In this document: positions 1-9,354 of the stretch, piece after piece
Layout of the letters: each line of letters begins with the position of its first letter
Position numbering within the stretch: position 1 is the stretch's first letter
DNA from: Myxococcales bacterium
Lineage (GTDB): Bacteria > Myxococcota_A > UBA9042
Direction of reading: 5' to 3'
NCBI GenBank assembly: GCA_947491025.1
Contig: CANLIC010000007.1
Span: forward strand, 62,001-126,000
DNA: 64,000 nucleotides
The notes under the pieces: model-generated
What the model was told of the DNA's origin: nothing
Seen by the model: the letters and a program-made list of their open reading frames with translations, nothing else
The model's database searches: none
Translations under genes and position numbers: made by a program

Positions 1-148
1 GCGCGCGGTGGCGCGTCGAGTGCGCCGTGTACCGCGCAGAGAACTCCGGGCCACCCTGGGTTCATCCCGGCGGGCCTAGAGGGATCGCGCGGCGCCAACT
101 GGGCCTGCGGTCGGGCCCATCGCGCGGACAGGGAAGGGAAGCGACCTG

Positions 149-2500
149 GTGAAGGCGAGAACGATGGTGAAGGACGCCCCCAAGACCGCACCGGATGCCA
201 AGGCCACGGCCACTCCGTCGGCGTCGGCGCCGGGCGATGGGCCTGCGGCCGAGCAGACCGCCCACGCGCACGAGCTGGATCGGCTGACCCGCGACGGTGT
301 CGACCGCGAGCGTTTGGTCGCCGCCATCCACGATCTGGTGGCTGTGGGCGAGATCGGGGGACCGGAGCCGCTCATCGAGGAGCTGCGCAGCTACTTGCCT
401 GGCGCAGACGCCGAGCTCGTCCGCCGCGCTTTCCGCTTCGCCGCCGCCGCCCACCACGGTCAGAAGCGCCAAGACGGGCAGCCCTACTTCGTCCACCCGA
501 TCGCGGTGGCGCGGGTGCTGCTGCGGTTGCGCCTGGACGAGGCGAGCATCTGCGCCGGCTTGATGCACGACGTCGTCGAGGATTGCGGGGTGCTGCGCAC
601 TGAGATTGCGCAGCGCTTCTCAGAGGATATCGCGCACATCGTCGATGGCGTCACGAAGCTGGACAAGCTGACCTTCGCCCGCAGCGAGGAAAAGCAAGCC
701 GAGAACATCCGCAAGATGCTGGTGGCCATGGCGCGCGACATCCGCGTGCTGCTCATCAAGCTTGCGGATCGCTTGCATAACATGTCGACCCTCGACGCCA
801 TGACGCCGGTGAAGCAGAAGCGCATCGCCGCAGAGACCCTCGACATCTACGCCCCGCTCGCCAACCGCCTCGGCATCGGCTGGATGAAGGCCGACCTGGA
901 GGACCTCTGCTTCCGCTACCTCGAGCCCGATTCTTACGAGTCGCTGCGGGTACAGGTCGGCGAGAAGCGGGCCGAGCGAGAGCTCTACGTCGGCCGCGTG
1001 GTGCAGCTGCTCAAAGGCGAGTTGATCGCTGCCGAGCTGCCGACGGCGCAGGTCAGCGGTCGCCCCAAGCACTTCTACGGCATCTGGCGCAAAATGCAGA
1101 AGTCGGGCGGCAACATCGCAAACGTCCATGATTTGACTGCATTTCGTATCATGGTTGACAGCACTGAGCACTGCTACCGCGCCCTCGGCGTCGTGCACGG
1201 CCGCTTTCTGCCCATCCCAGGCCGCTTCAAGGACTACATCGCCCTTCCGAAGGCGAACAACTACCGCAGCTTGCACACGACCGTCATCGGACCCGACAAC
1301 CGTCCGGTCGAGGTCCAGATCCGCACCCACGAGATGCACCGCTTCGCCGAGATGGGCGTGGCCGCGCACTGGCGCTACAAGGAGCGCGGTGCCGCCATTC
1401 GCCCGCGCGACGAGGCGAGCTTCTTCTGGCTCAAGCAGCTGCTGGAGCTGACGCGGGAGGCGCCCGACGCCGACGAATTCCTCGACAACGTGCGCGCCGA
1501 CCTCTTCGGCGACGAGGTCTACACCTTCACGCCCGCCGGCGATGTCCGGGCGCTTGCCCGCGGCAGCACACCGGTCGACTTCGCGTACTCGGTCCATACC
1601 CGCGTCGGCGAGACCACCGTAGGTGCCAAGGTCAACGGGCACATGGTCCCGCTCGACACCCAGCTGCGCAATGGCGACATCGTCGAGATCATCACCCGTT
1701 CAGACGCCCACCCGTCCGTGTCCTGGCTGCAGTTCGTCCGCACCAGCCGCGCCAAGTCGAAGATCCGCAACCATGTGCGCGCCGCCGAGCGGCAGCAGGC
1801 GCTGGAGGTCGGCCGCAGCCGCGTCGAGAAAGCGCTGCGCAAGCACAAGATCTCCTTCGCGCGCCTCGAGCGCGCTGAGACCTTGCCGGCCGCCATTAGC
1901 CACTTCCGCCAGCAGACGATCGACGAGCTGCTCATCGCCGTGGGCTACGGCAAGACGGGCGCGCTGGCGGTGGTGTACCAGGTCTTTCCGGAGACCCGGC
2001 CGCGCGAGCCGCAGAAGTCGGACGACGCCCCGAAGCGGTCGCGCAAACCGGCCACCGAGGCCGCAGCGATCGTCATCGACGGCATCGAAGACGTGCTGGT
2101 GCGCTACCCGCGTTGCTGCGCGCCGGTGCCAGGCGACGATGTGGTTGGCTACGTCACGCGTGGTCGCGGCCTCACGATCCACCAGCGCACCTGTCCGCGG
2201 GCGCTCGACAGCGATCCGATGCGCCGCGTCGACGTCGCCTGGAACCGTGAACGCGGCGGCAGCGCCCGGGTCACCGTCCGCGTCGAGACCGGCAACGGGC
2301 CCGGGATGCTGGAGAAGATGTCGTCGCGCTTTGGCGAGCACGGCGTCAACATCCGGGGCGTGCACGCCAAGGTTCACGACAAGATGCGCGCCACGACGAC
2401 GTTCGAGTGCGAGGTGCGCGACCGCGACCAGCTTGAGCGCGTCATCCGCGACCTGCGCGGCTTGCCCTTCGTGCAGCGCGTCGACCGCATCGGCGGCTAG
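149..2500 (+). CDS. Bifunctional (p)ppGpp synthetase/hydrolase (RelA/SpoT)
   Basis: Makes and degrades the stringent-response alarmone (p)ppGpp in the cytoplasm. The 783-residue protein has the full long-RSH order: an HD hydrolase domain with the His-Asp pair near residue 140 (LMHDVVED), a synthetase domain near 310-420 containing GRFKDYIALPK, a TGS domain near 455-515 (VYTFTPAGDV) and a C-terminal ACT domain from about 704. The RxKD form of the synthetase loop (RFKD) is typical of bifunctional Rel/SpoT rather than synthesis-only RelA, and the HD residues are intact, so both activities are likely. The start is the GTG at 149, behind a purine-rich GGGAAGGGAA; an ATG at 164 is possible. It converges on the lipoprotein gene at 2565. 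Confidence 0.95.
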   Translation: MKARTMVKDAPKTAPDAKATATPSASAPGDGPAAEQTAHAHELDRLTRDGVDRERLVAAIHDLVAVGEIGGPEPLIEELRSYLPGADAELVRRAFRFAAAAHHGQKRQDGQPYFVHPIAVARVLLRLRLDEASICAGLMHDVVEDCGVLRTEIAQRFSEDIAHIVDGVTKLDKLTFARSEEKQAENIRKMLVAMARDIRVLLIKLADRLHNMSTLDAMTPVKQKRIAAETLDIYAPLANRLGIGWMKADLEDLCFRYLEPDSYESLRVQVGEKRAERELYVGRVVQLLKGELIAAELPTAQVSGRPKHFYGIWRKMQKSGGNIANVHDLTAFRIMVDSTEHCYRALGVVHGRFLPIPGRFKDYIALPKANNYRSLHTTVIGPDNRPVEVQIRTHEMHRFAEMGVAAHWRYKERGAAIRPRDEASFFWLKQLLELTREAPDADEFLDNVRADLFGDEVYTFTPAGDVRALARGSTPVDFAYSVHTRVGETTVGAKVNGHMVPLDTQLRNGDIVEIITRSDAHPSVSWLQFVRTSRAKSKIRNHVRAAERQQALEVGRSRVEKALRKHKISFARLERAETLPAAISHFRQQTIDELLIAVGYGKTGALAVVYQVFPETRPREPQKSDDAPKRSRKPATEAAAIVIDGIEDVLVRYPRCCAPVPGDDVVGYVTRGRGLTIHQRTCPRALDSDPMRRVDVAWNRERGGSARVTVRVETGNGPGMLEKMSSRFGEHGVNIRGVHAKVHDKMRATTTFECEVRDRDQLERVIRDLRGLPFVQRVDRIGG

Positions 2501-2564
2501 CGCTGACGGCGCCTCGCGTCTCGAGACACGCCCCCCACGGGCGCCTCGCCCTGCCCAGCAGCGT

Positions 2565-3707
2565 TCAGGGGGTTGGCGGTAGGACCGACGCCGGCGCGCC
2601 GCCGGCCCATGGCTGCACCGCCGCCTCGACCTCAGCGCCCCAAGATGCCGCGATGGCCGGGCGACGCCAGCGCACCTGCGCCTTGGCGCCGAGCCGGCTG
2701 AGCCAGGCGTCGCGCTCGGCGATCGCGGCCTCTTGGCAGAGCTCCTCCTCAAGCGCCGCCTGCACGCTGGCGTCGCCCCGTTCGGCCCAAGCCGCCGGCA
2801 AGTGGCCAGCGCGCATGACGAGCGCCACGCCGTCGCGCACTTCGACCGGCCCAATCGCCTCGCAGATTCGCCCGGTCTTGGCCAGCGCAGTCTCCAGGGC
2901 CGGATCGCCGCGTCGAAACGTGGATTCGGGAAAACGCGCGTCGCCGCGGACATAGAAGCTGTAGCGACGCAGGGTTGGCGCAGGTTCCCCGGCGTCGGCC
3001 GCCGGGGCGTGAAGGGCAAGCGCCCCTTCGAACGCGGGGATGGCGCGGGCCTGACAAGGGCTCTGCTCGAGGGCCAACGTCGTTCCGGGCGTCACCTCGG
3101 CCGGCAACGAAAGCGCCCCGAGTGCCTGCGCGAGTCGCCGGGCACCTGCCATCGCCGCGCTGCGGCAGGCATTGCCAGTCGGTTGCTGCGACCAGCCTTC
3201 GCACGCGGCGCCTTGGCAGCATCGCCAGTGCGCCTCCCAGACGAGGTGAGCGCGGGGGTGGCGGAACCTCGCGAGCTGCGCGAGGAAGCGCAACCGAAGC
3301 GCCTCGCCATCGACCCGCGCGCAGCCGTGGCGGTGAAAGACCAGCGGCAGCAGGCGATCGACCGCGGCTGCCCCGGACTCGCCAGGGCGTGGACGCTCGC
3401 CGAGCACGCGGAGCTCGCGCAAGGCCAGCGCGTCCAACACGGCGGCCCCGAGCGCCGTGGTGATGGCCTCGCGGGTGTGCGGCCGTGCCAGCGAGGCGAG
3501 GCGGTCCGCGACGTCGCTCCGCCGCACCTGCGACAGGTCGACGTCGGCGACGATGGGGTTGGGATCAGCGGCCTCAGGCGTGACCAAGGGCCCAGCCACC
3601 GGCCTTGTGGCGCCGAGTGGCCCTGGCGCCTGGTCCTTGCCACAGCCCGTCAACGCCCACGCGGCGCAGACGAGCCCTGCCAGCCGCGCCAAGGGGCGTG
3701 AGATCAC
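2565..3707 (-). CDS. Lipoprotein, PPIase (parvulin/SurA)-like, divergent
   Basis: A 380-residue exported protein with a short basic N-terminus, a hydrophobic stretch and the lipobox ALTGC near residue 22, so probably lipid-anchored in the envelope. The C-terminal half (FYVRGDARFPES, then GPVEVRDGVALVMRAGHLPA) resembles parvulin-type peptidyl-prolyl isomerases of the SurA/PpiC group, usually folding helpers for outer-membrane proteins; catalytic residues cannot be confirmed by eye. The GTG start overlaps the TGA of argF in a GTGA junction, so it is probably translationally coupled to argF although the functions look unrelated. Several cysteines in the middle (CCQGAAC) suggest disulfides. PPIase activity is an inference; export is well supported. 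Confidence 0.7.
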   Translation of the reverse strand: MISRPLARLAGLVCAAWALTGCGKDQAPGPLGATRPVAGPLVTPEAADPNPIVADVDLSQVRRSDVADRLASLARPHTREAITTALGAAVLDALALRELRVLGERPRPGESGAAAVDRLLPLVFHRHGCARVDGEALRLRFLAQLARFRHPRAHLVWEAHWRCCQGAACEGWSQQPTGNACRSAAMAGARRLAQALGALSLPAEVTPGTTLALEQSPCQARAIPAFEGALALHAPAADAGEPAPTLRRYSFYVRGDARFPESTFRRGDPALETALAKTGRICEAIGPVEVRDGVALVMRAGHLPAAWAERGDASVQAALEEELCQEAAIAERDAWLSRLGAKAQVRWRRPAIAASWGAEVEAAVQPWAGGAPASVLPPTP

Positions 3708-4651
3708 CGCCCGCCCATCAGCTCGACCATGATCGCCTTCTGGGCGTGCAAGCGGTTCTCGGCCTCGTCGAAGATGATCGACTGCGGACCGTCGCAGACC
3801 TCAGCGCTGACCTCTTCGCCGCGGTGGGCCGGCAGGCAGTGCAGGAACACGGCCTCGGGCTTGGCGTAGCCCATCATCGTACTGTCCACCATGTAGCCTG
3901 CGAAGTCGCGCAGTCGCTGCGCCGCCTCCTCCTCCTGGCCCATCGAAGCCCAGACGTCGGTGTAGACCGCGTCGGCGCCGGCGACGCCCTCGGCGGGATC
4001 CGTGGTGCACAGCAGCTTGGCGCCGGTTTCGGTCGCGCGCTTGCGGGCCTTCTGCCACACGGCGAGGTCGGGCCAATAGCCGCGCGGCGCCACGATCGTC
4101 ACGTCCATGCCGAGGACGGCGCCGGTGTTCAGCAGCGAATGCGCCATGTTGTTGCCGTCGCCGACGTAGGTCAGCTTGCGCCCGCGCAGCACCCCAACGT
4201 CGAACTCGCCGGCGGGAGACCAGCGCTCGACCAGCGTCATGGCGTCGGCCATGGTCTGACACGGGTGCAAGCGGTCCGACAGGCCGTTGATCACGGGAAT
4301 CGTCGCGTGCTGCGCCAGCTCCTCGAGCACCTCATGGCCATAGACGCGCGCCATGATGCCGTCGCAGTAGCGCGACAGGACCTTGGCGGTGTCGGCGATC
4401 GTCTCGCCACGCCCGATTTGGATGTCCGCGCTCGACAAGAAAAGCGCGTGGCCGCCGAGTTGAACCATGCCGACCTCGAACGAGACCCGTGTCCGCGTGC
4501 TCTTCTTCTGGAAGATCATGCCGAGGGTCTGACCGTCGAGCGCGCGGCGGTACTCCTTGGGATTGCGCTTGATCTTCCAGCCAAGCTCGAGCAAGTGGCG
4601 AATGTCGGCGCTCGAACAGTCTGAGATGTCGAGGAAGTGGCGAAGGCTCAT
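3704..4651 (-). CDS. argF: Ornithine carbamoyltransferase
   Basis: Condenses carbamoyl phosphate with ornithine to citrulline in arginine biosynthesis, cytoplasmic. The 315-residue length is normal for the family. The carbamoyl-phosphate loop STRTR is at residues 51-55, the HPCQ motif lies near 128 and the ornithine-binding HCLPAHR near 268. The reading frame extends upstream to 4753, but the start chosen is the ATG at 4651 because it follows a clear AGGAGCG ribosome site and gives the family N-terminus (MSLRHFLDI). Its stop overlaps the next gene's GTG. No other arginine genes are in the window. Confidence 0.95.
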   Translation of the reverse strand: MSLRHFLDISDCSSADIRHLLELGWKIKRNPKEYRRALDGQTLGMIFQKKSTRTRVSFEVGMVQLGGHALFLSSADIQIGRGETIADTAKVLSRYCDGIMARVYGHEVLEELAQHATIPVINGLSDRLHPCQTMADAMTLVERWSPAGEFDVGVLRGRKLTYVGDGNNMAHSLLNTGAVLGMDVTIVAPRGYWPDLAVWQKARKRATETGAKLLCTTDPAEGVAGADAVYTDVWASMGQEEEAAQRLRDFAGYMVDSTMMGYAKPEAVFLHCLPAHRGEEVSAEVCDGPQSIIFDEAENRLHAQKAIMVELMGGR

Positions 4652-4836
4652 CGTCGCTCCTGGGGCCGCCGCGCTTCGCGTGGGCGGGCGGCAGAGATGG
4701 GGTCGTTGGTCCTGCTCGCGATCGCGCATGGCGACGCCACGCCAGAGTCGCACACCGCTGGGACCCTGCGCAGATCGCGTGCCGCAGTCGCGATTCGCCT
4801 TGGAAGGCTGCGTGCTTTGGCGCCAGGGTCAAGCGC

Positions 4837-5358
4837 TCAGAAGCTGTGCTTCAGCTCGGGTCCGCGGCTGCCGGCGTTCTCTGCGGCGTAGAGCCCGCTG
4901 ATGGCGCGCGTGGCCGCCGTGACATCGTCGGTGCTGCGTGCAGGCGGCAGGGCGGGCTCGCGGCGGGCCGCGGCAGCGGACGGCGCTTGGGTATAGACCG
5001 GGGCAGCGGCCTGCGAGGCGCGGGCCGAAGGCGCGGGCTGGCTCATCATCTGGCAGGCGCCCTCGAAGAAGACGCCCTTGTCGATGTGGAGCGCTGGGCT
5101 CGTGATGTTGCCGCGCAGGGCCGCGGGCGCGTAGAGCTCGACGCCCTCATTGGCGTAGATGTTGCCCGTGACGTCGCCATAGACCTCGACGCTGCCGACC
5201 CGGATCTCGGCCTGCACGTCCGCACCCTCGCCGACGATGAGGCGCCCGTCGCTCAGAATCTCACCGACGAAGCGACCGTCGATGCGCACCGTGCCCTCAA
5301 ACGTGAGCTTGCCTTCGAATTCGCTGCCTTTGCCCAGCAGCGCGTTGATCTCCGCCAT
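4837..5358 (-). CDS. Bactofilin
   Basis: A 173-residue polymer-forming cytoskeletal protein. The central ~100 residues form the bactofilin beta-helix with regularly spaced glycine/valine turns (FEGTVRIDGRFVGEI, VYGDVTGNIYANEGVEL). The family assembles filaments without nucleotide and helps position cell-wall or chromosome-segregation factors in myxobacteria and Caulobacter. The C-terminal ~65 residues are Ala/Ser/Pro-rich and look disordered, as in many bactofilins. ATG 5358 (MAEINALLG) is preferred because an AAAGGATGG lies upstream; another ATG at 5370 has no usable spacing. It is transcribed alone, leftward. Confidence 0.9.
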   Translation of the reverse strand: MAEINALLGKGSEFEGKLTFEGTVRIDGRFVGEILSDGRLIVGEGADVQAEIRVGSVEVYGDVTGNIYANEGVELYAPAALRGNITSPALHIDKGVFFEGACQMMSQPAPSARASQAAAPVYTQAPSAAAARREPALPPARSTDDVTAATRAISGLYAAENAGSRGPELKHSF

Positions 5359-5540
5359 GACCTGAACCATCCTTTGCCCGTCCGGGCTGCCGGCGCCGGC
5401 GCGCGCTCCGCCGCCGACTCGTCGCCGAGGCCGACATCGTAGTCGGCGCGGGCCCTGAAGTCACGGCTCGTTTGCGACGGCCGCCAGAGTCCGCGCGGGG
5501 CACTGCAGCCAAGACCGTGTCATGTGAGGGGGAATCTGTC

Positions 5541-6311
5541 TCAGCTCCGCCGCCGCGCCCCGCCCTGGAGGCGGAGCCGCCAGACGTTTCGCACCGCCTC
5601 GAGCACGATCGCGCCACGCATCTTGGAGGCGCCCCGTACCCGATCCGGAAAGACGATCGGCACTTCGGCGATGCGGACCTCGGCCTGAACCGCGCGCCAG
5701 GTCAGCTCGATCTGAAACACGTAGCCGCCGCCCTCGATCTTGCTGAGGTCGAGCTGCTCCAAGAGCGTGCGGCGAAAGCACTTGAAGCCGCCGGTCAGGT
5801 CTCGATAGGGCAGGCCGAGGACCATCCGAGCGTACGTGTTGCCGCCGCGCGAGAGCAGCTTGCGGTGCCAGGCCCACCCCTCGGTGCCGCCGCCCGCGAT
5901 GTACCGAGAGCCGAGCACGAGGTCGGCATGACTCGCCGCGCGCAGAAAATCGGGCAGGTAACGGGGCTGGTGCGAAAAATCGCAGTCCATCTCGAAGACC
6001 AGCGCGTAGGAACGCTCGAGCGCCCAGCGGAATCCAGCGACGTAGGCTCGGCCAAGGCCCTCCTTGCGGGCGCGGTGCAGGACATGGACGCGGGTGTCGG
6101 CGGCGGCGAGGCCGTCGGCGATGGCGCCCGTGCCGTCGGGGCTGCCATCGTCGATCACGAGGATGTGGATCGCCGGCGTGACCTCGAAGATCGCCGCCAC
6201 CATCAGCGGCAGGTTGTCAGCTTCGTTGTAGGTCGGCAGACAGATCAAAGCCCCGGCGCCATCGAGACTTGGCACCCCACCATCGGCCCCCAACGCATCA
6301 CTGGCCGCCAT
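5541..6311 (-). CDS. Polyprenol-phosphate mannosyltransferase-like glycosyltransferase (GT2, Dpm1 type)
   Basis: Family-2 glycosyltransferase of the soluble Dpm1 group, which moves mannose or another hexose from a nucleotide sugar to a polyprenyl phosphate at the inner membrane. Visible are the start of the GT-A fold (CLPTYNEADNLP), the nucleotide-binding VIDDGSPDGTG, the metal-binding MDCDFSHQP and the acceptor-side DLTGGFKCFRR. No C-terminal membrane domain follows, as in short Dpm1 forms. The open frame begins at 6449, inside the neighbouring gene, and its first ~45 residues look random. ATG 6311 behind a G-rich GGGGGTG is the better start, giving 256 residues. The actual sugar cannot be told from sequence. 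Confidence 0.87.
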   Translation of the reverse strand: MAASDALGADGGVPSLDGAGALICLPTYNEADNLPLMVAAIFEVTPAIHILVIDDGSPDGTGAIADGLAAADTRVHVLHRARKEGLGRAYVAGFRWALERSYALVFEMDCDFSHQPRYLPDFLRAASHADLVLGSRYIAGGGTEGWAWHRKLLSRGGNTYARMVLGLPYRDLTGGFKCFRRTLLEQLDLSKIEGGGYVFQIELTWRAVQAEVRIAEVPIVFPDRVRGASKMRGAIVLEAVRNVWRLRLQGGARRRS

Positions 6312-6396
6312 CGCACCCCCGGCTTCCGAGCCACTCCGACCCACCGTGCCCGCCTCGTCTGCGCCTGCCCGCCCCGACCCTGAGTCAGGTCCGCCG

Positions 6397-8283
6397 TCAG
6401 TAGCCGTCCTCGTAGAACGAATCAAGCAATTTCGAGTATTTGCGCGCAATCGCCGCTCGCCGCAGCTCGAGCGTGGGGGTCAGATCCCCGTCTTCGATCG
6501 TGAATTCCCGGTCGATGATGGCGAACTTTCGGATGGTCTCGAAGCTGGCGAGGCTCCGGTTGCGCTCCTCGATCACGCGCTCGACCATCCGATAGACCAG
6601 CGGATGCTTGCTGACCTCAGGAAAGTCTGTGTAAGCGATGTCTTTTTCGGCGCAAAAACGCTTGAGGGGGCGCTCATCCAAGCTCAGCAGGGCCGATAGC
6701 CAGGGACGTCCCTCGCCATGCACCAGCGCCGCCGCGATCACGGGGCTGGCCTGGAGGTGCGCCTCGATCCGCGCCGGGGCTACCGACTTGCCGCCGCTGG
6801 TCCGGATCAGGTCGCCTTTGCGGTCGACGATGCGCAGCGCGCCGTCCACGCCGAACTCGCCGACGTCACCGGTGTGCAGCCAGCCGTCGTCGTCGATGAC
6901 GGCCGCGGTGCCCTCTGGGTCGCGATCGTACCCGGCCATGATGTTGGCGCCGCGCAGCAGGACCTCACCGTCCTCCGCGATCGCGATCTCAACGCCGTCG
7001 AGCGGCCTGCCTACGGTGCCGATGCGCGCGAAACCCGGGCGGGCGAGGGTCGCGCAAGCGCAGCACTCTGTCAGACCGTAGCCCTCGAGCAGGTCGAGGC
7101 CGACCGCGTGGTACCACTCCGCCAACTCAACCGGCAGGGGCGCGCCGCCCGAGATCAGCGCTCGCACCCGGCCGCCGAGGGCAGCGGGGAAGCGGCCCAG
7201 CACCATTGCAGCCGCGGCGGCGTTGCGCGCCCGCAGCCAGCCCGTCGGCGCCTCGCCCTGGTGCCGCAGCTGGCTCACTTCGGTGCCCACCGCGGTGGCC
7301 CAATGCAGCAGTCGCCGGCGCACATTGCCGTGCCCGTGGACGAGCTGCCGCATGGCGACCGCCAGCGCCTCGAGCTGCCGCGGCACCGCCGGCACGATGG
7401 TCGGCTGCAGGCGCGCGAGATCGTTGAGGCGCAGTGTCTTTCCCTCTGGGAGCGCCAACTCGGCGCCGGCGCAGAGGCTGGTCCACGCAACGACGCGGGC
7501 AAATGCAAACGTCAGCGGCAGCGCCAACATGACGCGATCGTCTTGTTGGAGCTGCAGCGCCTTGCCGAGCGCTCCCGCCTCGAAGAGCAGGGCAGCGCTG
7601 GTCCACTGCACGCCGCGCGGCGCCCCGGTCGTCGCCGCGGTGTGGATGATGGTGGTGAGACCACCGCCGCGCCGCGACAAAAGCCGCTCGTCGAGCGCGG
7701 CGTCGGTCAGCGACGCGCCAACCGTCAGCCAGGCCGCCGCATCGATGAGACGCATCCCGGGCGGCAGCTGAAGCTCGCTGAGGTGCAGCCGGCGTCGGCC
7801 GCGCCGGTCCGAGCGCTCGCGCTGGGTCTCGGCGTCGAAAGCCACGACCAGCCGGTCTTCGGTCGTTGCGGGCCAGGCGTCGATGAGGCGCTCCGCCTCG
7901 AAGGCACCGGAGACCAGCGCCAAGCGCGCCCCGCACGACCCGAGGATGACCGTCAGCTCGCTGCGGGGCAGGGTAACATCGAGCGGCACGGACACCGCGC
8001 CCACCGCAGCGATGGCGAGATCGGCCACCAGCCACTCGATCCGCGTCTCGGCCGCGAGAAGCACCGGCTCGCCGCCTTGCACGCCGTGCGCGCACAGGCT
8101 TCGGGCTTGGGCCAACGCCAGCCGCCGCACGCCAGACCACGTCTCGCGGAGCTCGTCCTCGCCGCTGCGCCGGATGACGCACGTCGCGCCCGGCCTGCGC
8201 CGCGCCGACCGCTCAAATGCGAGCCACAGGTCGTCGGGCGATGGAGCGCCCGGCGCGGTCGCAGCTGGCTTGGAGTTGGACAC
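6397..8283 (-). CDS. Long-chain acyl-CoA synthetase-like AMP-binding protein
   Basis: ANL-superfamily adenylate-forming enzyme of the long-chain fatty-acyl-CoA synthetase group, about 628 residues from the GTG at 8283. Motifs in order: a modified phosphate loop HTAATTGAPRG near 205 where the family normally has SGTTGxPKG, GYGLTE near 398, LHTGDVGEF near 466 and DRKGDLIRTSGGK near 485. The C-terminal LTPTL segment reads LTPTLELRR, whereas relatives usually carry lysines there (LTPTLKxKR); that lysine is thought to drive adenylation. The usual fatty acid:CoA ligase activity is therefore uncertain. The frame extends to 8448, but that start has no ribosome site and gives an Arg-rich, unfamily-like leader; GTG 8283 follows GTGAGG. 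Confidence 0.8.
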   Translation of the reverse strand: MSNSKPAATAPGAPSPDDLWLAFERSARRRPGATCVIRRSGEDELRETWSGVRRLALAQARSLCAHGVQGGEPVLLAAETRIEWLVADLAIAAVGAVSVPLDVTLPRSELTVILGSCGARLALVSGAFEAERLIDAWPATTEDRLVVAFDAETQRERSDRRGRRRLHLSELQLPPGMRLIDAAAWLTVGASLTDAALDERLLSRRGGGLTTIIHTAATTGAPRGVQWTSAALLFEAGALGKALQLQQDDRVMLALPLTFAFARVVAWTSLCAGAELALPEGKTLRLNDLARLQPTIVPAVPRQLEALAVAMRQLVHGHGNVRRRLLHWATAVGTEVSQLRHQGEAPTGWLRARNAAAAAMVLGRFPAALGGRVRALISGGAPLPVELAEWYHAVGLDLLEGYGLTECCACATLARPGFARIGTVGRPLDGVEIAIAEDGEVLLRGANIMAGYDRDPEGTAAVIDDDGWLHTGDVGEFGVDGALRIVDRKGDLIRTSGGKSVAPARIEAHLQASPVIAAALVHGEGRPWLSALLSLDERPLKRFCAEKDIAYTDFPEVSKHPLVYRMVERVIEERNRSLASFETIRKFAIIDREFTIEDGDLTPTLELRRAAIARKYSKLLDSFYEDGY

Positions 8284-8609
8284 GTCCCTCACCACCGCGC
8301 GGTGACGCAAGAAAGGCGCCTGCGGGCGGCGGGAGCATGCGCACGTGCGCTCGATCCGTAAAGCGCCACCGCCTGCGCGGAGGGCTGGTCGGGTGCCGAC
8401 GCTCAGGGCCAGGGCAAGGAGAGAGCGGAAGGAAGTGGCCGACTCCATAGAGGATCACCGCGTCGCGTCGCTCTAGAAATGCCGGGCGGCACGGCAACGT
8501 GGCGGACTCAGGCGCGCTCGCATCCACCCGCAACGTCGAGGGAGGTCGGCGAACTTGAAGCCCGGTCCCGCCGCGCGTACACTACCGCCGTCTGCAGGAG
8601 GATTTGCTC

Positions 8610-9080
8610 ATGTCGCCGCTCCAACCCCCCCGCCGGAAGCCCGGCTTGGCATTGCCGGCAGGGCACTCGCTCGCGGTCGACGGGGCAGCCTCGGCTTGGC
8701 GCCGACTGCGTTCGGTCGTCTCCGCCGGGGCCGCGTGGCTCATCGTCTTCGGCGCTGCCGGTTGCTCCAGCAACGACGTCGTGGCCGACGAGCTGGTCGG
8801 CATGGCCGAGTCGGACAAGAACGCGGTGCGCATCGCCCGCACCGAGCAGATTCAAGTCGGCTTTCGCATCGACTCCGCGATCGACCAGGACGAGAACGGA
8901 GATCTCTGCCACGAAATGTGCGGCGACGGCCGCCGCAGCTGCCTCCTGTCCGAGGAGCTCTGCTCCTACGGCGCCAAATACCCCAAGGTCGCCGGTCTGC
9001 ACGCCAAGTGCCGCCACGCCCGCGACCTGTGTCGGCGCCACGGCGAGCAGGTCCCGCGCCACTGCATCTGCGAGCGATAA
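8610..9080 (+). CDS. Small cysteine-rich lipoprotein, unknown function
   Basis: A 156-residue protein beginning at ATG 8610 with an ideal AGGAGG site 8 bases upstream; an earlier in-frame TTG at 8604 is too close to that site. The N-terminus has basic residues, a hydrophobic core and the lipobox GAAGC near residue 50, a long leader for a lipoprotein. The mature part holds paired cysteines (LCHEMCGDG, SCLLSEELC, KCRHARDLC, HCIC), suggesting several disulfides in the periplasm or on the surface. No known domain is recognised. It is divergent from the acyl-CoA synthetase-like gene. Confidence 0.65.
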   Translation: MSPLQPPRRKPGLALPAGHSLAVDGAASAWRRLRSVVSAGAAWLIVFGAAGCSSNDVVADELVGMAESDKNAVRIARTEQIQVGFRIDSAIDQDENGDLCHEMCGDGRRSCLLSEELCSYGAKYPKVAGLHAKCRHARDLCRRHGEQVPRHCICER

Positions 9081-9354
9081 TCGTCGACCGCTAGGCCCAG
9101 ACGCCCCCGTTGCGGGCTGAGCTTGGCGCCCTTACCCCCTCTCCCCCTCCCCCCTTGACCCCTTCCGCCGCGCCATGTCGCGCCGCGCTGCACCTCCGCT
9201 GGGTGCATCGTCACCCCTCTGGCGGAGAGGCCCACGCCGAGGCCCCCCGAGTCCACCGCCCTCTGCTGCCCCCTTCGCCCACCCGTTGCGCCGCCGTCTC
9301 CGCCGTGACCCATGCCGCGGCGCCCAACGCGCCTACCGCTTAACACGAGGTTCC

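Noticed and set aside
6718..8361. A 547-codon plus-strand frame
   Set aside because: It lies antisense to the acyl-CoA synthetase-like gene, whose motifs are recognisable; the plus-strand product is Arg/Gln-rich without motifs.
9130..9165. Pyrimidine-rich tract upstream of typA, considered as a regulatory or repeat element
   Set aside because: It is a simple C/T run without repeat periodicity or pairing, and is common in GC-rich intergenic DNA.
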